From: Bacteroidetes bacterium 4572_114
Lineage (GTDB): Bacteria; Bacteroidota; Bacteroidia; Bacteroidales; 4484-276
DNA: 27,624 bases
NCBI GenBank assembly: GCA_002254335.1
Contig: NIVA01000033.1
Location: 1-27,624 of the forward strand
Direction of reading: 5' to 3'
Part shown: positions 9,526 through 16,900 of the stretch, one piece after another
How the letters are laid out: each line of letters opens with the position of its first letter
How positions within the stretch are numbered: the stretch's first letter is position 1
Program-made: the position numbers and the translations under genes
The notes under the pieces: generated by a model
Database searches by the model: none
Told to the model about the DNA's origin: nothing
What the model saw: the letters and a program-made list of their open reading frames with translations, nothing else

Positions 9526-9558
9526 AAAGGAGGAAATGATTTCCTCCTTTTTTTTTGC
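9526..9558 (+). terminator. Rho-independent terminator after the TPR gene
   Basis: An 11-bp perfect stem (AAAGGAGGAAA / TTTCCTCCTTT) with a TGA loop is followed by a run of T's. It lies 20 bases after the stop codon. Confidence 0.92.
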
Positions 9559-9730
9559 TTTTTTTTTTAGATGTCTGTTACGGGACAGGGAAGGGTTAAA
9601 TATTAACTGTAAATGTTTAAGATAGTTATTGTTAATTATTCTATTTAACATAATATTAATTATAGGTCAAATAAACTTGATCGTTGAAAAAACTCCGTAA
9701 GAGTTTAAGCAATGAATTAATCTGGCTATC

Positions 9731-10870
9731 TCACTTTTTTTTTCTTTTGGATTTTTTTGCACCCTTATATTTTTTTTCACTGGTTTCTGCATCATTAATC
9801 AACGCTTGCCAATCGTGGGCCTTATCTGTTGAAACATCCAGCGTAACCTGATAATCTTTTTTAGAAATCTCAAGCCGTTTGATGGGTTTGCCGAGATTTT
9901 TTTCTACTTCAGCTAATAATGGTTTTTCTTCGGAGCTACAAAATGAAACAGCATTTCCTTTTTGATTTGCACGTCCTGTTCGGCCAACCCGGTGAACATA
10001 ATTTTCGGAAGTTTCGGGCAGGTCGTAGTTTATCACATATTCCACATTGGGTATGTCAATCCCCCTGGCACTTACATCAGTGGCAATAAGAACTTTCAAA
10101 TCTCCTTTTTTAAAATTCCGCATCGTACGCATTTTCTTTTCGGGATTATCCTTTATTATCGATTCCAGGAAGAAACGTTTATCGTCCATTTCAATATAAG
10201 CAACCGCGTGATCAATCTTTTTTGCGACAGGGTCTTTGGGTGATATTTGAATACGAATAGGGTTAATTACCAGAGAGTAAGCCAGGTTTTTTATCTCCTC
10301 GTTGATGGTTGCCGAAAAGAAAAGCGTTTGGCGTTTTCGGGGAAGGTGGCGCATCAGATCGCGTATGTCTTTTATAAAGCCCAGGTCGAGCATGTGGTCG
10401 GCTTCATCTAAAACCAAAATTTCTACCCGGCCCAATTTTAACACACCCTGGCTTACCAGGTCGAACATCCTGCCCGGGGTGGCAACCAAAACATCAACGC
10501 CTTTGTTCAACTGTTTGATTTGCGGTTCCTGATCCACACCACCATGTATGCAAAAGGAATTTATCCGGGTATGTTTCCCCAATGAATTAAAAACACTTTC
10601 TATCTGCAAAGCCAACTCATGTGTGGGTGCCATTATCAGGCATTTCACACCATCAGGGCGGCCAGCAATTTTCCTGTCCTGTAAAACATGAAGGATGGGG
10701 ATGGCAAAAGCTGCTGTTTTACCTGTTCCTGTTTGGGCAATGGCCAAAACGTCCTCCCCTTTCAGAATGGGCGGAATTGATTTATACTGAATGTCAGTGG
10801 GTTTTTTATAGCCCAGTTTCGAGATGCTGGTTTTTATCCCTTCAGCAATGCGGTATTGTTCAAATTTCAT
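9731..10870 (-). CDS. rhlE: DEAD-box RNA helicase, RhlE type, with an internal in-frame deletion
   Basis: It has 379 residues from ATG 10870 (MKFEQYRIAEGIK, the usual RhlE start in this phylum). RecA domain 1 is complete: Q motif, Walker A AQTGTGKT (45-52), PTHELALQ, TPGR, DEAD (155-158) and SAT (186-188). RecA domain 2 keeps motif V (TDVSARGID, about 264) and motif VI (HRVGRTGR, about 293). Between DNPEKK and MRTMRNFKKGD (near 10120-10140), relatives have about 40 more residues carrying motif IV (VFVRTK) and the following strand and helix. These are missing without a frame change. The C-terminus is a Lys-rich tail (KKSKRKKK) typical of cold-shock/RNA helicases. Without motif IV the second RecA fold is probably not functional. 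The deletion could be real or an assembly collapse. Confidence 0.85.
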   Translation of the reverse strand: MKFEQYRIAEGIKTSISKLGYKKPTDIQYKSIPPILKGEDVLAIAQTGTGKTAAFAIPILHVLQDRKIAGRPDGVKCLIMAPTHELALQIESVFNSLGKHTRINSFCIHGGVDQEPQIKQLNKGVDVLVATPGRMFDLVSQGVLKLGRVEILVLDEADHMLDLGFIKDIRDLMRHLPRKRQTLFFSATINEEIKNLAYSLVINPIRIQISPKDPVAKKIDHAVAYIEMDDKRFFLESIIKDNPEKKMRTMRNFKKGDLKVLIATDVSARGIDIPNVEYVINYDLPETSENYVHRVGRTGRANQKGNAVSFCSSEEKPLLAEVEKNLGKPIKRLEISKKDYQVTLDVSTDKAHDWQALINDAETSEKKYKGAKKSKRKKK

Positions 10871-10888
10871 AATTAACAGAATATGGCG

Positions 10889-10896
10889 CAAAGGTA
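10889..10896 (-). promoter_or_regulatory. -7 box of the rhlE promoter
   Basis: The minus strand reads TACCTTTG, a perfect TAnnTTTG, about 19 bases before ATG 10870. No well-spaced -33 box is seen. Confidence 0.45.
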
Positions 10897-11028
10897 AGAT
10901 AATGAAGTCAATTAAAACTTTTTGCCCCCTACCCTATTTAAGAAATACCTTCTTCGCTTTAAAACTAGTCAGGCTTTTTGCTGTTACAGGCCAATCAGAA
11001 ATAATTGTTGGTGGATTTATTAAGCTGG

Positions 11029-11060
11029 AAAGCCCTGCGAGAAATCGTTGGGCTTTTTTT
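11029..11060 (+). terminator. Terminator-like hairpin without an evident upstream gene
   Basis: AAAGCCC (11029-11035) pairs with GGGCTTT (11050-11056) and is followed by further T's. The gap 10871-11208 has no convincing ORF on either strand, so this is either the end of a lost gene or of a small RNA. It is not placed to terminate rhlE or the minus-strand surface-protein gene. Confidence 0.5.
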
Positions 11061-11180
11061 ATGGTTTGCTATTTCGTTTAATTTATGCAACGTTTTTTTG
11101 TTCTAAGGTGCGAAGTTCCTTATTTGTAAAATTTCTACTGCTGAATATCAGAGTATTGCATTTTATTATTCGTGCATTCG

Positions 11181-11201
11181 TGGCTTTTTAGACCGGACTC
11201 A
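11181..11201. repeat. Solo terminal inverted repeat of the 883-1051 element family
   Basis: This 21-bp stretch, with core TTTTTAGACCGGACTCA, is identical to bases 1032-1052. No matching left end exists nearby, so it is a truncated or recombined copy. It lies 7 bases beyond the stop codon of the type IX-secreted protein gene. Confidence 0.7.
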
Positions 11202-11208
11202 TTATAAT

Positions 11209-11979
11209 TTATCTCGCCAAAAGAATTTTACCGGATTTGGATTTACCATTGATGATAATACTATAAAAATAAATTCCATTGTTAAGGTTATCACCATACA
11301 TTGAATTTCCGGCCCAAACAAATGAATGGTTCCCGTTGGGCAAATTTCCATCAAACAAATTGTTTATAACATGTCCGGCATCATCAAAAATCTTTACCGA
11401 AACATCTGATGTCCTGTCCAGATCAAAAGAGATATTGATTTGATTGGTAAATGGGTTTGGCCATGCCTTGACTTCCACACCATTATGTCCGGCAAAAGCT
11501 TCCCGGATATCGGTAATTGTCGTGATCCCAAGGAAATAATTTACAATTTCTGCCATCAGGTAGGTTTTCATGCCCAGGCTGTCGCTATCCTGAAACGCCC
11601 CAATAACCGCCGAACCGGAAATGGCCTTGTAACCATCGGTTTCGAGGTAGAACATCCTTGAAATGCCTTCTTCACTTTTATAGAGCACTGTAGCCGTAGT
11701 AGCCAAAAGTTCATCCACACTGTAGTGGGCATCATCGCCACCACCATATTCAAAATCTATATCCTTGACCAAATCTTCTGATTGTGAAGTAAGAACGGCA
11801 ACTTCACCATAATCCCCATCATTTTTATATTTAATACCAAGTGTTTCAAGGAACTCAGTATTATAGTGATCAATTCCAATATTAACACTTTCTGTGTATA
11901 GGTTACCACCATTGTCTTCGAGGTAACTAATAAGCTTGGCCTGGTCTGCTGCATTTACAGTACCTGGCGGGGTAATACC
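11209..11979 (-). CDS. Type IX-secreted surface protein, C-terminal part after an in-frame TGA
   Basis: This is the direct in-frame continuation of the 11980-13017 reading frame beyond its TGA; it has no start codon at the junction. It encodes about 256 residues. It begins GITPPGTVNAADQAKLISYL, which completes a flavodoxin/amidotransferase-like alpha-beta region. It ends with a Por/T9SS C-terminal sorting domain of about 85 residues (VKAWPNPFTNQINISFDL, IFDDAGHVI, NGIYFYSIIINGKSKSGKILLAR). That domain directs outer-membrane translocation and surface attachment, and is the best phylum marker in the window. If the TGA is real and not read through, this part is not translated or is made only from an internal start (TTG near 11772), and would then lack a signal peptide. 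Confidence 0.75.
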   Translation of the reverse strand, partial: GITPPGTVNAADQAKLISYLEDNGGNLYTESVNIGIDHYNTEFLETLGIKYKNDGDYGEVAVLTSQSEDLVKDIDFEYGGGDDAHYSVDELLATTATVLYKSEEGISRMFYLETDGYKAISGSAVIGAFQDSDSLGMKTYLMAEIVNYFLGITTITDIREAFAGHNGVEVKAWPNPFTNQINISFDLDRTSDVSVKIFDDAGHVINNLFDGNLPNGNHSFVWAGNSMYGDNLNNGIYFYSIIINGKSKSGKILLAR

Positions 11980-13017
11980 TCAGCTCAAACAATACGTCCC
12001 CATCGTAGTGATGATGAGATCGTAGCCTGATATATCATTTGGTAACGACTGAACCGTTTCAAACTGGATACCTGCATTATATAACGCCATTACCAAAAAC
12101 TGGCTTGCCTGTTCCTTAACACCAGTTTGCGGGTTAAAAATAGTTTCTATCCCATTATCATTGTCCCAAAGTAAAACCGAATAATCAAACTCCGGCTCAA
12201 TTCTAATAAAATGATCCTTAGTATGGTTATTAGCTGGGTATTCGTCTGTTCCGGAAACTATTTCTGCATATAAACAAGTGTTATGCAGCACATCGGAAGA
12301 CCAGTTAAAGTCGATGGAAACTGTTTCGCCGGGTTCGATGGTTTGATCAAATTCAACAGTGGCAACATCCTCAATTTCTTTGTAGCTATAAACTTTTATC
12401 AAAAAACTATTTTCTGCTTCAAGGCCCACATTTTTCACGTCAACTTGCCAAGTCCCGTTAACATTGGGAAACAAGTTTTTTGGCCCTTCAATTTCCATTG
12501 CTGCCAATTCGTGGTCGAATGTTGATGTCAGGTTAATCGAATAGATGTACCAGCCCCACAAAGAACCGGTAGTTGCACCATACGACCTGAATTTTAGTTG
12601 TACGGTTTCCCCGGCATAAGGCTCCATATCGAATGATATTTCCTCCCCACCGTATGTTCCCCATACACCGTTTATCAACTCATGGCTCCAGATTACATCT
12701 TCCTCTTCGCCATTAATAACCACAATTTCAGTGATTTCGTTAGTCACATAACTGAGATAGACATCCACAAATTGATTAATGGTCAGTTCCCCGCCATTTG
12801 CCGGAACATCAATTTCCAGGGATTCGGCAGTAAAATCATAATTTTCGGTAATTGGGTAGTAATAGAGCAGCAACTCATCGTTTTCGGCGCCCCAGTTGCC
12901 CTCAAATTCCCATCCTGCGGGAGTTACAATGAATTCTTCATCCCAGATCACCGTTTGGGCAAACCCCGGCAATTTCAGTAGGATGAAAAGAAATAGTAAT
13001 AGATACAGTCGTTTCAT
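11980..13017 (-). CDS. Type IX-secreted surface protein, N-terminal part ending at an internal TGA
   Basis: It has 345 residues. The signal peptide MKRLYLLLFLFILLKLPGFA leads into a choice-of-anchor-like beta-sandwich (about 21-170, many Trp, Tyr and Asp residues). A CARDB-like Ig domain follows (about 175-285: NVNGTWQVDVKNVGLEAEN, TIEPGETVSIDFNW), then the start of an alpha-beta domain (SVLLWDNDNG, GYDLIITTMGTY). The frame stops at TGA 11982-11980 but stays open and homologous in style for another 256 codons, to the T9SS sorting domain. The full product would be about 600 residues. TGG (Trp) to TGA is the simplest origin (TYCLS-stop-GITPPG). Truncated, the protein would reach the periplasm but lack the sorting signal. 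Function beyond being a surface or secreted protein is not known. Confidence 0.75.
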   Translation of the reverse strand: MKRLYLLLFLFILLKLPGFAQTVIWDEEFIVTPAGWEFEGNWGAENDELLLYYYPITENYDFTAESLEIDVPANGGELTINQFVDVYLSYVTNEITEIVVINGEEEDVIWSHELINGVWGTYGGEEISFDMEPYAGETVQLKFRSYGATTGSLWGWYIYSINLTSTFDHELAAMEIEGPKNLFPNVNGTWQVDVKNVGLEAENSFLIKVYSYKEIEDVATVEFDQTIEPGETVSIDFNWSSDVLHNTCLYAEIVSGTDEYPANNHTKDHFIRIEPEFDYSVLLWDNDNGIETIFNPQTGVKEQASQFLVMALYNAGIQFETVQSLPNDISGYDLIITTMGTYCLS

Positions 13018-13049
13018 AGTTATTGAGTTATGTTAATTAATAGATGGCA

Positions 13050-13057
13050 CAAATGTA
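13050..13057 (-). promoter_or_regulatory. -7 box upstream of the type IX-secreted protein gene
   Basis: The minus strand reads TACATTTG, matching TAnnTTTG, about 33 bases before ATG 13017. No -33 box stands at the right distance. Confidence 0.4.
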
Positions 13058-13128
13058 ACTACATAAATATAATAGATAGGAATATTAACAAATTTTTAAG
13101 AAAAAAGATCAAATTTTTATTGAAATAA

Positions 13129-13158
13129 TTTGGTCAGTTCAAAAAAATAGTATCTTTG
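13129..13158 (+). promoter_or_regulatory. Promoter of tRNA-Asp
   Basis: TTTG (13129-13132), an 18-base spacer and TATCTTTG (13151-13158) form a near-ideal Bacteroidota promoter 37 bases upstream of the tRNA. Confidence 0.75.
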
Positions 13159-13195
13159 CACTCGCTTTTGGCGGAAGTTCTTTAAGAAATAAATT

Positions 13196-13269
13196 GGTCC
13201 GGTAGTTCAGTTGGTTAGAATGCCTGCCTGTCACGCAGGAGGTCGCGAGTTCGAGTCTCGTCCGGACCG
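13196..13269 (+). tRNA. tRNA-Asp (anticodon GTC)
   Basis: A 74-nt cloverleaf. The acceptor stem GGTCCGG (13196-13202) pairs with CCGGACC (13262-13268), followed by discriminator G. The anticodon stem CCTGC/GCAGG encloses loop CTGTCAC with anticodon GTC at 13230-13232. The T-loop TTCGAGT is present. CCA is not encoded. Standing alone with its own promoter and terminator, it is a single-gene unit. The DNA downstream is repeat debris and a small mobile element, but there is no integrase or duplicated tRNA end. Confidence 0.97.
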
Positions 13270-13278
13270 CTGAAATTT

Positions 13279-13326
13279 AAAACCGTAATTACTTGTATTT
13301 CAATACATGTGATTACGGTTTTTTTT
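13279..13326 (+). terminator. Terminator of tRNA-Asp
   Basis: AAACCGTAAT (from 13280) pairs with ATTACGGTTT (13312-13321), with extra internal pairing (TGTATT/AATACA), followed by a run of T's. It lies 11 bases after the tRNA. Confidence 0.88.
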
Positions 13327-13339
13327 GTTTTATGAGGTT

Positions 13340-13489
13340 TTTGGTTTCAAAGTTTCAAGTTTGAAGACTGTTGACTGGTTTCAGGTTTCAGGTTTCAAGT
13401 TTCAGGTTGCGCCTGGCTTCCTTCACTTTGCTCTTAGCTCTCTGCTCCCGAAGGCTTTCGGGGTTTGGTCATGGATTTAAACCCTTGCA
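13340..13489. repeat. Dispersed intergenic repeat, copy 1
   Basis: GGTTTCAGGTTTCAAG-type words are followed by a TTGCGCCTGGCTTCCTTCAC motif, a CCCGAAGGCTTTCGGG hairpin and a 26-base tail at 13464-13489. The tail recurs with one mismatch at 17772-17797. No gene is visible. Related copies lie at 17597-17975 and 27529-27624. Confidence 0.7.
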
Positions 13490-13492
13490 CTA

Positions 13493-13678
13493 TTGGTCGA
13501 TGAAGCATATTTAGATTTTTCAAAACAACAATTATTGTGTAATTTTGCAATTGAAAATGAAAACGTAGGAAAATATACCATCGAACAACTCGAATGTTTT
13601 AATATCAGGTGTATCCTTTCACATACATACTTCAGGAGGGTTCTAAAAATAGTGAAGTTCGAGGCGCAAGAAATTTAA
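13493..13678 (+). pseudogene. Short open frame, possibly a gene remnant
   Basis: A 61-codon frame from TTG. Its first residues (VDEAYLDFSKQ) resemble the pyridoxal-phosphate Asp region of histidinol-phosphate aminotransferase (VDEAYxDF), but the similarity ends after about a dozen residues and the frame runs into the 13635-13755 mobile element. It starts immediately after a dispersed repeat. It is probably debris, and is listed because the motif match is striking for such a short stretch. Confidence 0.2.
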
Positions 13679-13755
13679 AAACCGGAGTTTGCCTTTGTAA
13701 ATGAGGATTTTAAAATTTTGAAGCAACGAAGAAATTTGCATTTTTAGAACCCTCC
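13635..13755. mobile_element. 121-bp palindromic MITE-like element with 4-bp target duplication
   Basis: GGAGGGTTCTAAAAAT (13635-13650) is exactly inverted at 13740-13755, and TTCA flanks both sides (13631-13634, 13756-13759). The interior is also an imperfect inverted repeat (AAATTTAAAAACC on the left, TTTTAAAATTTT on the right), so the whole element can fold into one long hairpin. There is no ORF. It sits between the tRNA-Asp unit and the proline iminopeptidase gene. Confidence 0.7.
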
Positions 13756-13811
13756 TTCATCTATTTTTCATTATCAAACTATAAAAAAGAATTCTTTAAC
13801 AATTTAATATT

Positions 13812-14738
13812 ATGGAAGCAAATACAAATGTTCAATCTTATCAAACAGGTTATGTGGATGTTTCGGATGGGTACAAATTATATTATGAATTGTATGGTAA
13901 CCCGAAAGGTATCCCGGTCTTATTCCTGCATGGTGGGCCAGGGGCAGGATTCGGGGAAAAGGACAAGCAATTTTTTGATAAAGAGAGATATAATGTGATT
14001 TTCTTTGACCAAAGAGGGGCATCAAGAAGTAAGCCTTTTGGTTCGATTAAGAATAATACAACACAGCATCTTGTAGAAGATATTAATAAGGTTTTGGACT
14101 ATTTGAATTTCGATAAAGTTTACATTTTCGGTGGTTCCTGGGGGAGTACGCTTGCTTTGGTTTATGCCATTCATTATCCCAGGCGTGTCAGTGGTTTGAT
14201 TTTAAGAGGTATTTGGCTGGCCAATAAATATGGCCTTGAACATTACATCGGAGGAGGGATCAAAGAATTCTTCCCGGATGTGTGGGACAGGTTTGTAAAA
14301 CTGGTAAAAGAAGGAGAAAACCCTGTTGATTATTATTTGAAAAATATGTTGTCTGATGACAAAAAAGTCAGTGATAAATTTGCTTACGAATGGGCCTATT
14401 ATGAAATGTCCTTTTATACAATCAATAAAATTAGCAATACTGAAGAGGTACTAAAAACATTTTCGCACAAATCCCTTGCGATACTGGAAGCACATTATAT
14501 TAAAAACAAATGCTTTATACCAGAAGATTACATTATAAACAACGCTGATAAAATTAAGGATATTAAGACATCTATTGTTCAGGGCAGATATGATTTTATT
14601 TGTCCGCCAATACAAGCATTCAGGTTGCAATCTAAATTAAACAACTCGAAATTAAATATTGTTAATTCCGGGCATTCGGCTGGTGATGAAGAGACCAAAA
14701 AAGCATTAATAGCTGAACTTAGGAGAATAAGCGGGTGA
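13812..14738 (+). CDS. pip: Proline iminopeptidase (alpha/beta hydrolase, peptidase S33)
   Basis: It has 308 residues, the normal length, and no signal peptide, so it is cytosolic. It releases N-terminal proline from peptides. Family motifs are all present: oxyanion HGGPGAG (40-46), FFDQRGASRS (64-73), nucleophile Ser109 in GGSWGS, charge-relay Asp261 in QGRYDFICPP and His288 in NSGHSAG. The ATG follows an A/T-rich leader without a clear TAnnTTTG box. Base composition looks richer in A+T than gyrA or the dehydrogenase next door, and the gene is bracketed by a mobile element and hairpin repeats, so acquisition by transfer is possible. Other S33 aminopeptidases share the motifs; substrate preference for proline is inferred. 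Confidence 0.88.
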   Translation: MEANTNVQSYQTGYVDVSDGYKLYYELYGNPKGIPVLFLHGGPGAGFGEKDKQFFDKERYNVIFFDQRGASRSKPFGSIKNNTTQHLVEDINKVLDYLNFDKVYIFGGSWGSTLALVYAIHYPRRVSGLILRGIWLANKYGLEHYIGGGIKEFFPDVWDRFVKLVKEGENPVDYYLKNMLSDDKKVSDKFAYEWAYYEMSFYTINKISNTEEVLKTFSHKSLAILEAHYIKNKCFIPEDYIINNADKIKDIKTSIVQGRYDFICPPIQAFRLQSKLNNSKLNIVNSGHSAGDEETKKALIAELRRISG

Positions 14739-14920
14739 TAATATTCAATTGTTATTACATTTCATTTCCTATTTCCAGGGGTTCAGTTTAACTCTGAGGA
14801 CTCATTAATCTGTTGATTTCAAATCATTGTTTTTACAATCCGGCACAACCTGGCCCACCCATGCGGGAGGTTTCGCTACTAATAGGACGGATTATCATAC
14901 GAAATCAATACCAGATAGCT

Positions 14921-14942
14921 CAACCCCGTACGTACGGGGTTG
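14921..14942. repeat. 22-bp perfect palindrome
   Basis: A perfect palindrome centred on GTACGTAC with CCCC/GGGG arms; CTCAA and TTGAG extend it with a small mismatch. There is no T run, so it is not a classic terminator. It is one of several hairpins in the 14739-15376 gap. Confidence 0.7.
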
Positions 14943-14969
14943 TTGAGAACATCCTGTAATCACCACAAC

Positions 14970-15042
14970 TACAATACCTAAACTCATCCCGAAAGCTTTC
15001 GGGATGAGTTTTTTTTAACCCGGTACGGTTTGAGGTATTGTA
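14970..15042 (+). terminator. Nested hairpin with T-run between pip and the dehydrogenase gene
   Basis: The inner part is a perfect palindrome of about 32 bp (arms AAACTCATCCCGAAAG and inverse, from 14980), followed by eight T's. The outer part is a second inverted repeat, CTACAATACC (14970-14979) and GGTATTGTAG (15033-15042). It could terminate pip transcription about 240 bases past the stop, but the REP-like CCCGAAAGCTTTCGGG core suggests a repetitive palindrome. Confidence 0.55.
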
Positions 15043-15242
15043 GCACAATATATTTTCTGTTGATTTTATAAACCCGGTACGGGTTTCGCTGTTTTTACAG
15101 AAACTACCGCCATAAATAAGTATAGTAAATAATTCATGAAGCATTGTATAACATGATGATAACAATCACTAATCAATAATCAATACCCCTAATAAAAACA
15201 TTGATAACTATCGGGGGCAGAACCTGTCAGAGCTGGCCAATT

Positions 15243-15376
15243 AATGAACCCATTCACTCATTCTTCAGTCTTTCTCTTTCCACCCTTATCTTTCTCTCAG
15301 TCTCTCAATCTCCTCTTTGCCCCTTCATTCCCTTTTCCAATTATCCATTCCCTCATTTTACCATTTCACCCCCTCC
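15243..15376. repeat. Pyrimidine-rich low-complexity tract
   Basis: About 135 bases are almost purely C/T on the plus strand, with TCTTTC, TCTCAATC and CATTCCC words (GGAATGA and GAGAGA on the minus strand). The tract lies directly downstream of the minus-strand dehydrogenase gene and carries no gene. Open frames through it are artefacts of composition. Confidence 0.6.
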
Positions 15377-16735
15377 TCATTCCACCACTATCGTTTTGAA
15401 ATTTACAAACTCCTTAATTCCATAATGTGAAAGTTCACGTCCGTAGCCTGATCTTTTAATCCCTCCGAAAGGTAACCTCGGATCGGATTTTACCATACCA
15501 TTTACAAACACTGCCCCGGATTCTACCTGGCGGGCGAGCTTTATTCCTTTATCGATATCGTTTGTCCACAGGCAGCCTCCAAGGCCGTACTGGCAATTGT
15601 TTGCAACTTCTATAGCTTCCTTTTCTGATTTCACCCTTATCACAGCCAATGCCGGCCCAAAGGTCTCCTCGGCAAAAACCGGCATGTCGGGAATTATATT
15701 TGTGAGCAGGGTGGGTTCGTAATAAAAACCATCACGCTGCAACCTTTTCCCTCCCAATTCAAGCCTTGCCCCCATCATTACTGAACCGTGGACTTGCCTG
15801 TCCAGCTCTTCAAGCAAATCAAGCCGGGCAAGCGGGCCGTATTGGCTTTCGGTATTAAAGGGGTCACCAGTCTTAAGGCCGGACATCAGTTGTTTTACCT
15901 GGCCAATAAATTCGTCATGTATTGCTTCCTCCACAATAAAACGTTTGGCCGCGATGCAACTTTGGCCGGTATTGAGCATTCGGGCAACTACTGCAGTTTG
16001 CGCACATTTTTGGATATCCGCATCTTTTAAAACAATAAAAGGATCGGAACCACCCAATTCCATAACGGTTTTTTTGAGGTATTTCCCGGCAACGGAAGCC
16101 ACCTTGCTACCGGCCTTTTCGCTCCCTGTAAGTGTTGCAGCCACTATCTTTTCGTTTTCCAGGATATGGCCAACGCTTTTTCCGGGGATCAAAAGAGTTC
16201 GAAAAAGATGTTGCGGGAAACCTGCTTCCCGAAACACGGCTTCGATGGCAAGCGCACACCCGGGCACATTTGAAGCGTGTTTCAACACCCCTGCATTGCC
16301 GGCCATCAAAGCCGGCGCAGCAAACCTAAACACCTGCCAGAAAGGAAAGTTCCAGGGCATAACGGCCAGCACTGGGCCCAGGGGTTCAAAACTGACAAAA
16401 CTTTTACGGGCATCACTTTCGATGATTTCATCGCTGAGGAATTTCTCAGCATTTTCCGCATAATAATTGCACACCCAGGCCGATTTTTCTATTTCAGCTT
16501 CCGACTCTGCAATGACCTTCCCCATCTCTTCGGTCATTAACCGGGCATATTCACCCTTCCTGTCCCTCAACACTCTGGCCGCCTTGAACATTAATGTTTT
16601 GCGCTCGGTCATTGGGGTTTGCTTCCACAACCCCCAGGCATCAAAAACATTGTCAATAATCCTATCGCACTCCTGCAATGAGTGTTCTTTATACTCTTTA
16701 ATTAACTTTCCTGTGGATGGATTGATACTTTTCAT
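15377..16735 (-). CDS. NAD(P)-dependent aldehyde dehydrogenase, succinate-semialdehyde dehydrogenase type
   Basis: It has 452 residues from ATG 16735 (MKSINPSTGKLIKEY), a typical length for the Sad/GabD1-like group. An open frame extends 21 codons upstream, but MKSINPSTG is the conserved start. Catalytic Cys260 lies in NTGQSCIAAKR, general base Glu226 in MELGGSDPF, Asn129 in MPWNFPFW, and the cofactor loop is TGSEKAGS. The C-terminal FGGIKRSGYGREL motif is present. Likely reaction: succinate semialdehyde (or a similar short aldehyde) to the acid in the cytosol. Substrate cannot be fixed from sequence. Complete, and divergent from the HAD gene. Confidence 0.88.
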   Translation of the reverse strand: MKSINPSTGKLIKEYKEHSLQECDRIIDNVFDAWGLWKQTPMTERKTLMFKAARVLRDRKGEYARLMTEEMGKVIAESEAEIEKSAWVCNYYAENAEKFLSDEIIESDARKSFVSFEPLGPVLAVMPWNFPFWQVFRFAAPALMAGNAGVLKHASNVPGCALAIEAVFREAGFPQHLFRTLLIPGKSVGHILENEKIVAATLTGSEKAGSKVASVAGKYLKKTVMELGGSDPFIVLKDADIQKCAQTAVVARMLNTGQSCIAAKRFIVEEAIHDEFIGQVKQLMSGLKTGDPFNTESQYGPLARLDLLEELDRQVHGSVMMGARLELGGKRLQRDGFYYEPTLLTNIIPDMPVFAEETFGPALAVIRVKSEKEAIEVANNCQYGLGGCLWTNDIDKGIKLARQVESGAVFVNGMVKSDPRLPFGGIKRSGYGRELSHYGIKEFVNFKTIVVE

Positions 16736-16788
16736 AGGTTGTTTACTTTGGATTATTACTTTTGCGAAGGTAAAAAAAATGTAGTCAT

Positions 16789-16850
16789 TAGTGGTCATTG
16801 ATAGTTATTTGATGGTCATTGATAGTAATTAGTGGTCGTTGGTAGTAATT
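16789..16850. repeat. About three imperfect 20-21-bp tandem repeats
   Basis: The unit AGTGGTCATTGATAGTTATT is repeated with substitutions, followed by a decayed fourth unit to about 16868. It occupies the divergent gap between the dehydrogenase and HAD genes. Confidence 0.65.
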
Positions 16851-16900
16851 TGTGATCAGATGGTTAATAATATATTGAATGACGGCGAAGCCAAATTACA

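Noticed and set aside
11980..11982. TGA recoded as Trp or selenocysteine
   Set aside because: TGA ends citE, the malonyl-CoA decarboxylase and tctA in this window, and no SECIS-like hairpin or selenoprotein context is evident; a point mutation or sequencing error is simpler.
13196..13269. tRNA-Asp as an integration site of a genomic island
   Set aside because: No integrase, no duplicated tRNA 3' end and no island-like gene set follows; only repeats and a 121-bp element.
14920..15165. An 81-codon minus-strand gene
   Set aside because: It lies over the palindrome cluster, has no family resemblance and no promoter.
15201..15425. A 74-codon plus-strand gene rich in Ser, Pro and Phe
   Set aside because: It is the translation of the pyrimidine-rich tract and overlaps the 3' end of the dehydrogenase gene.
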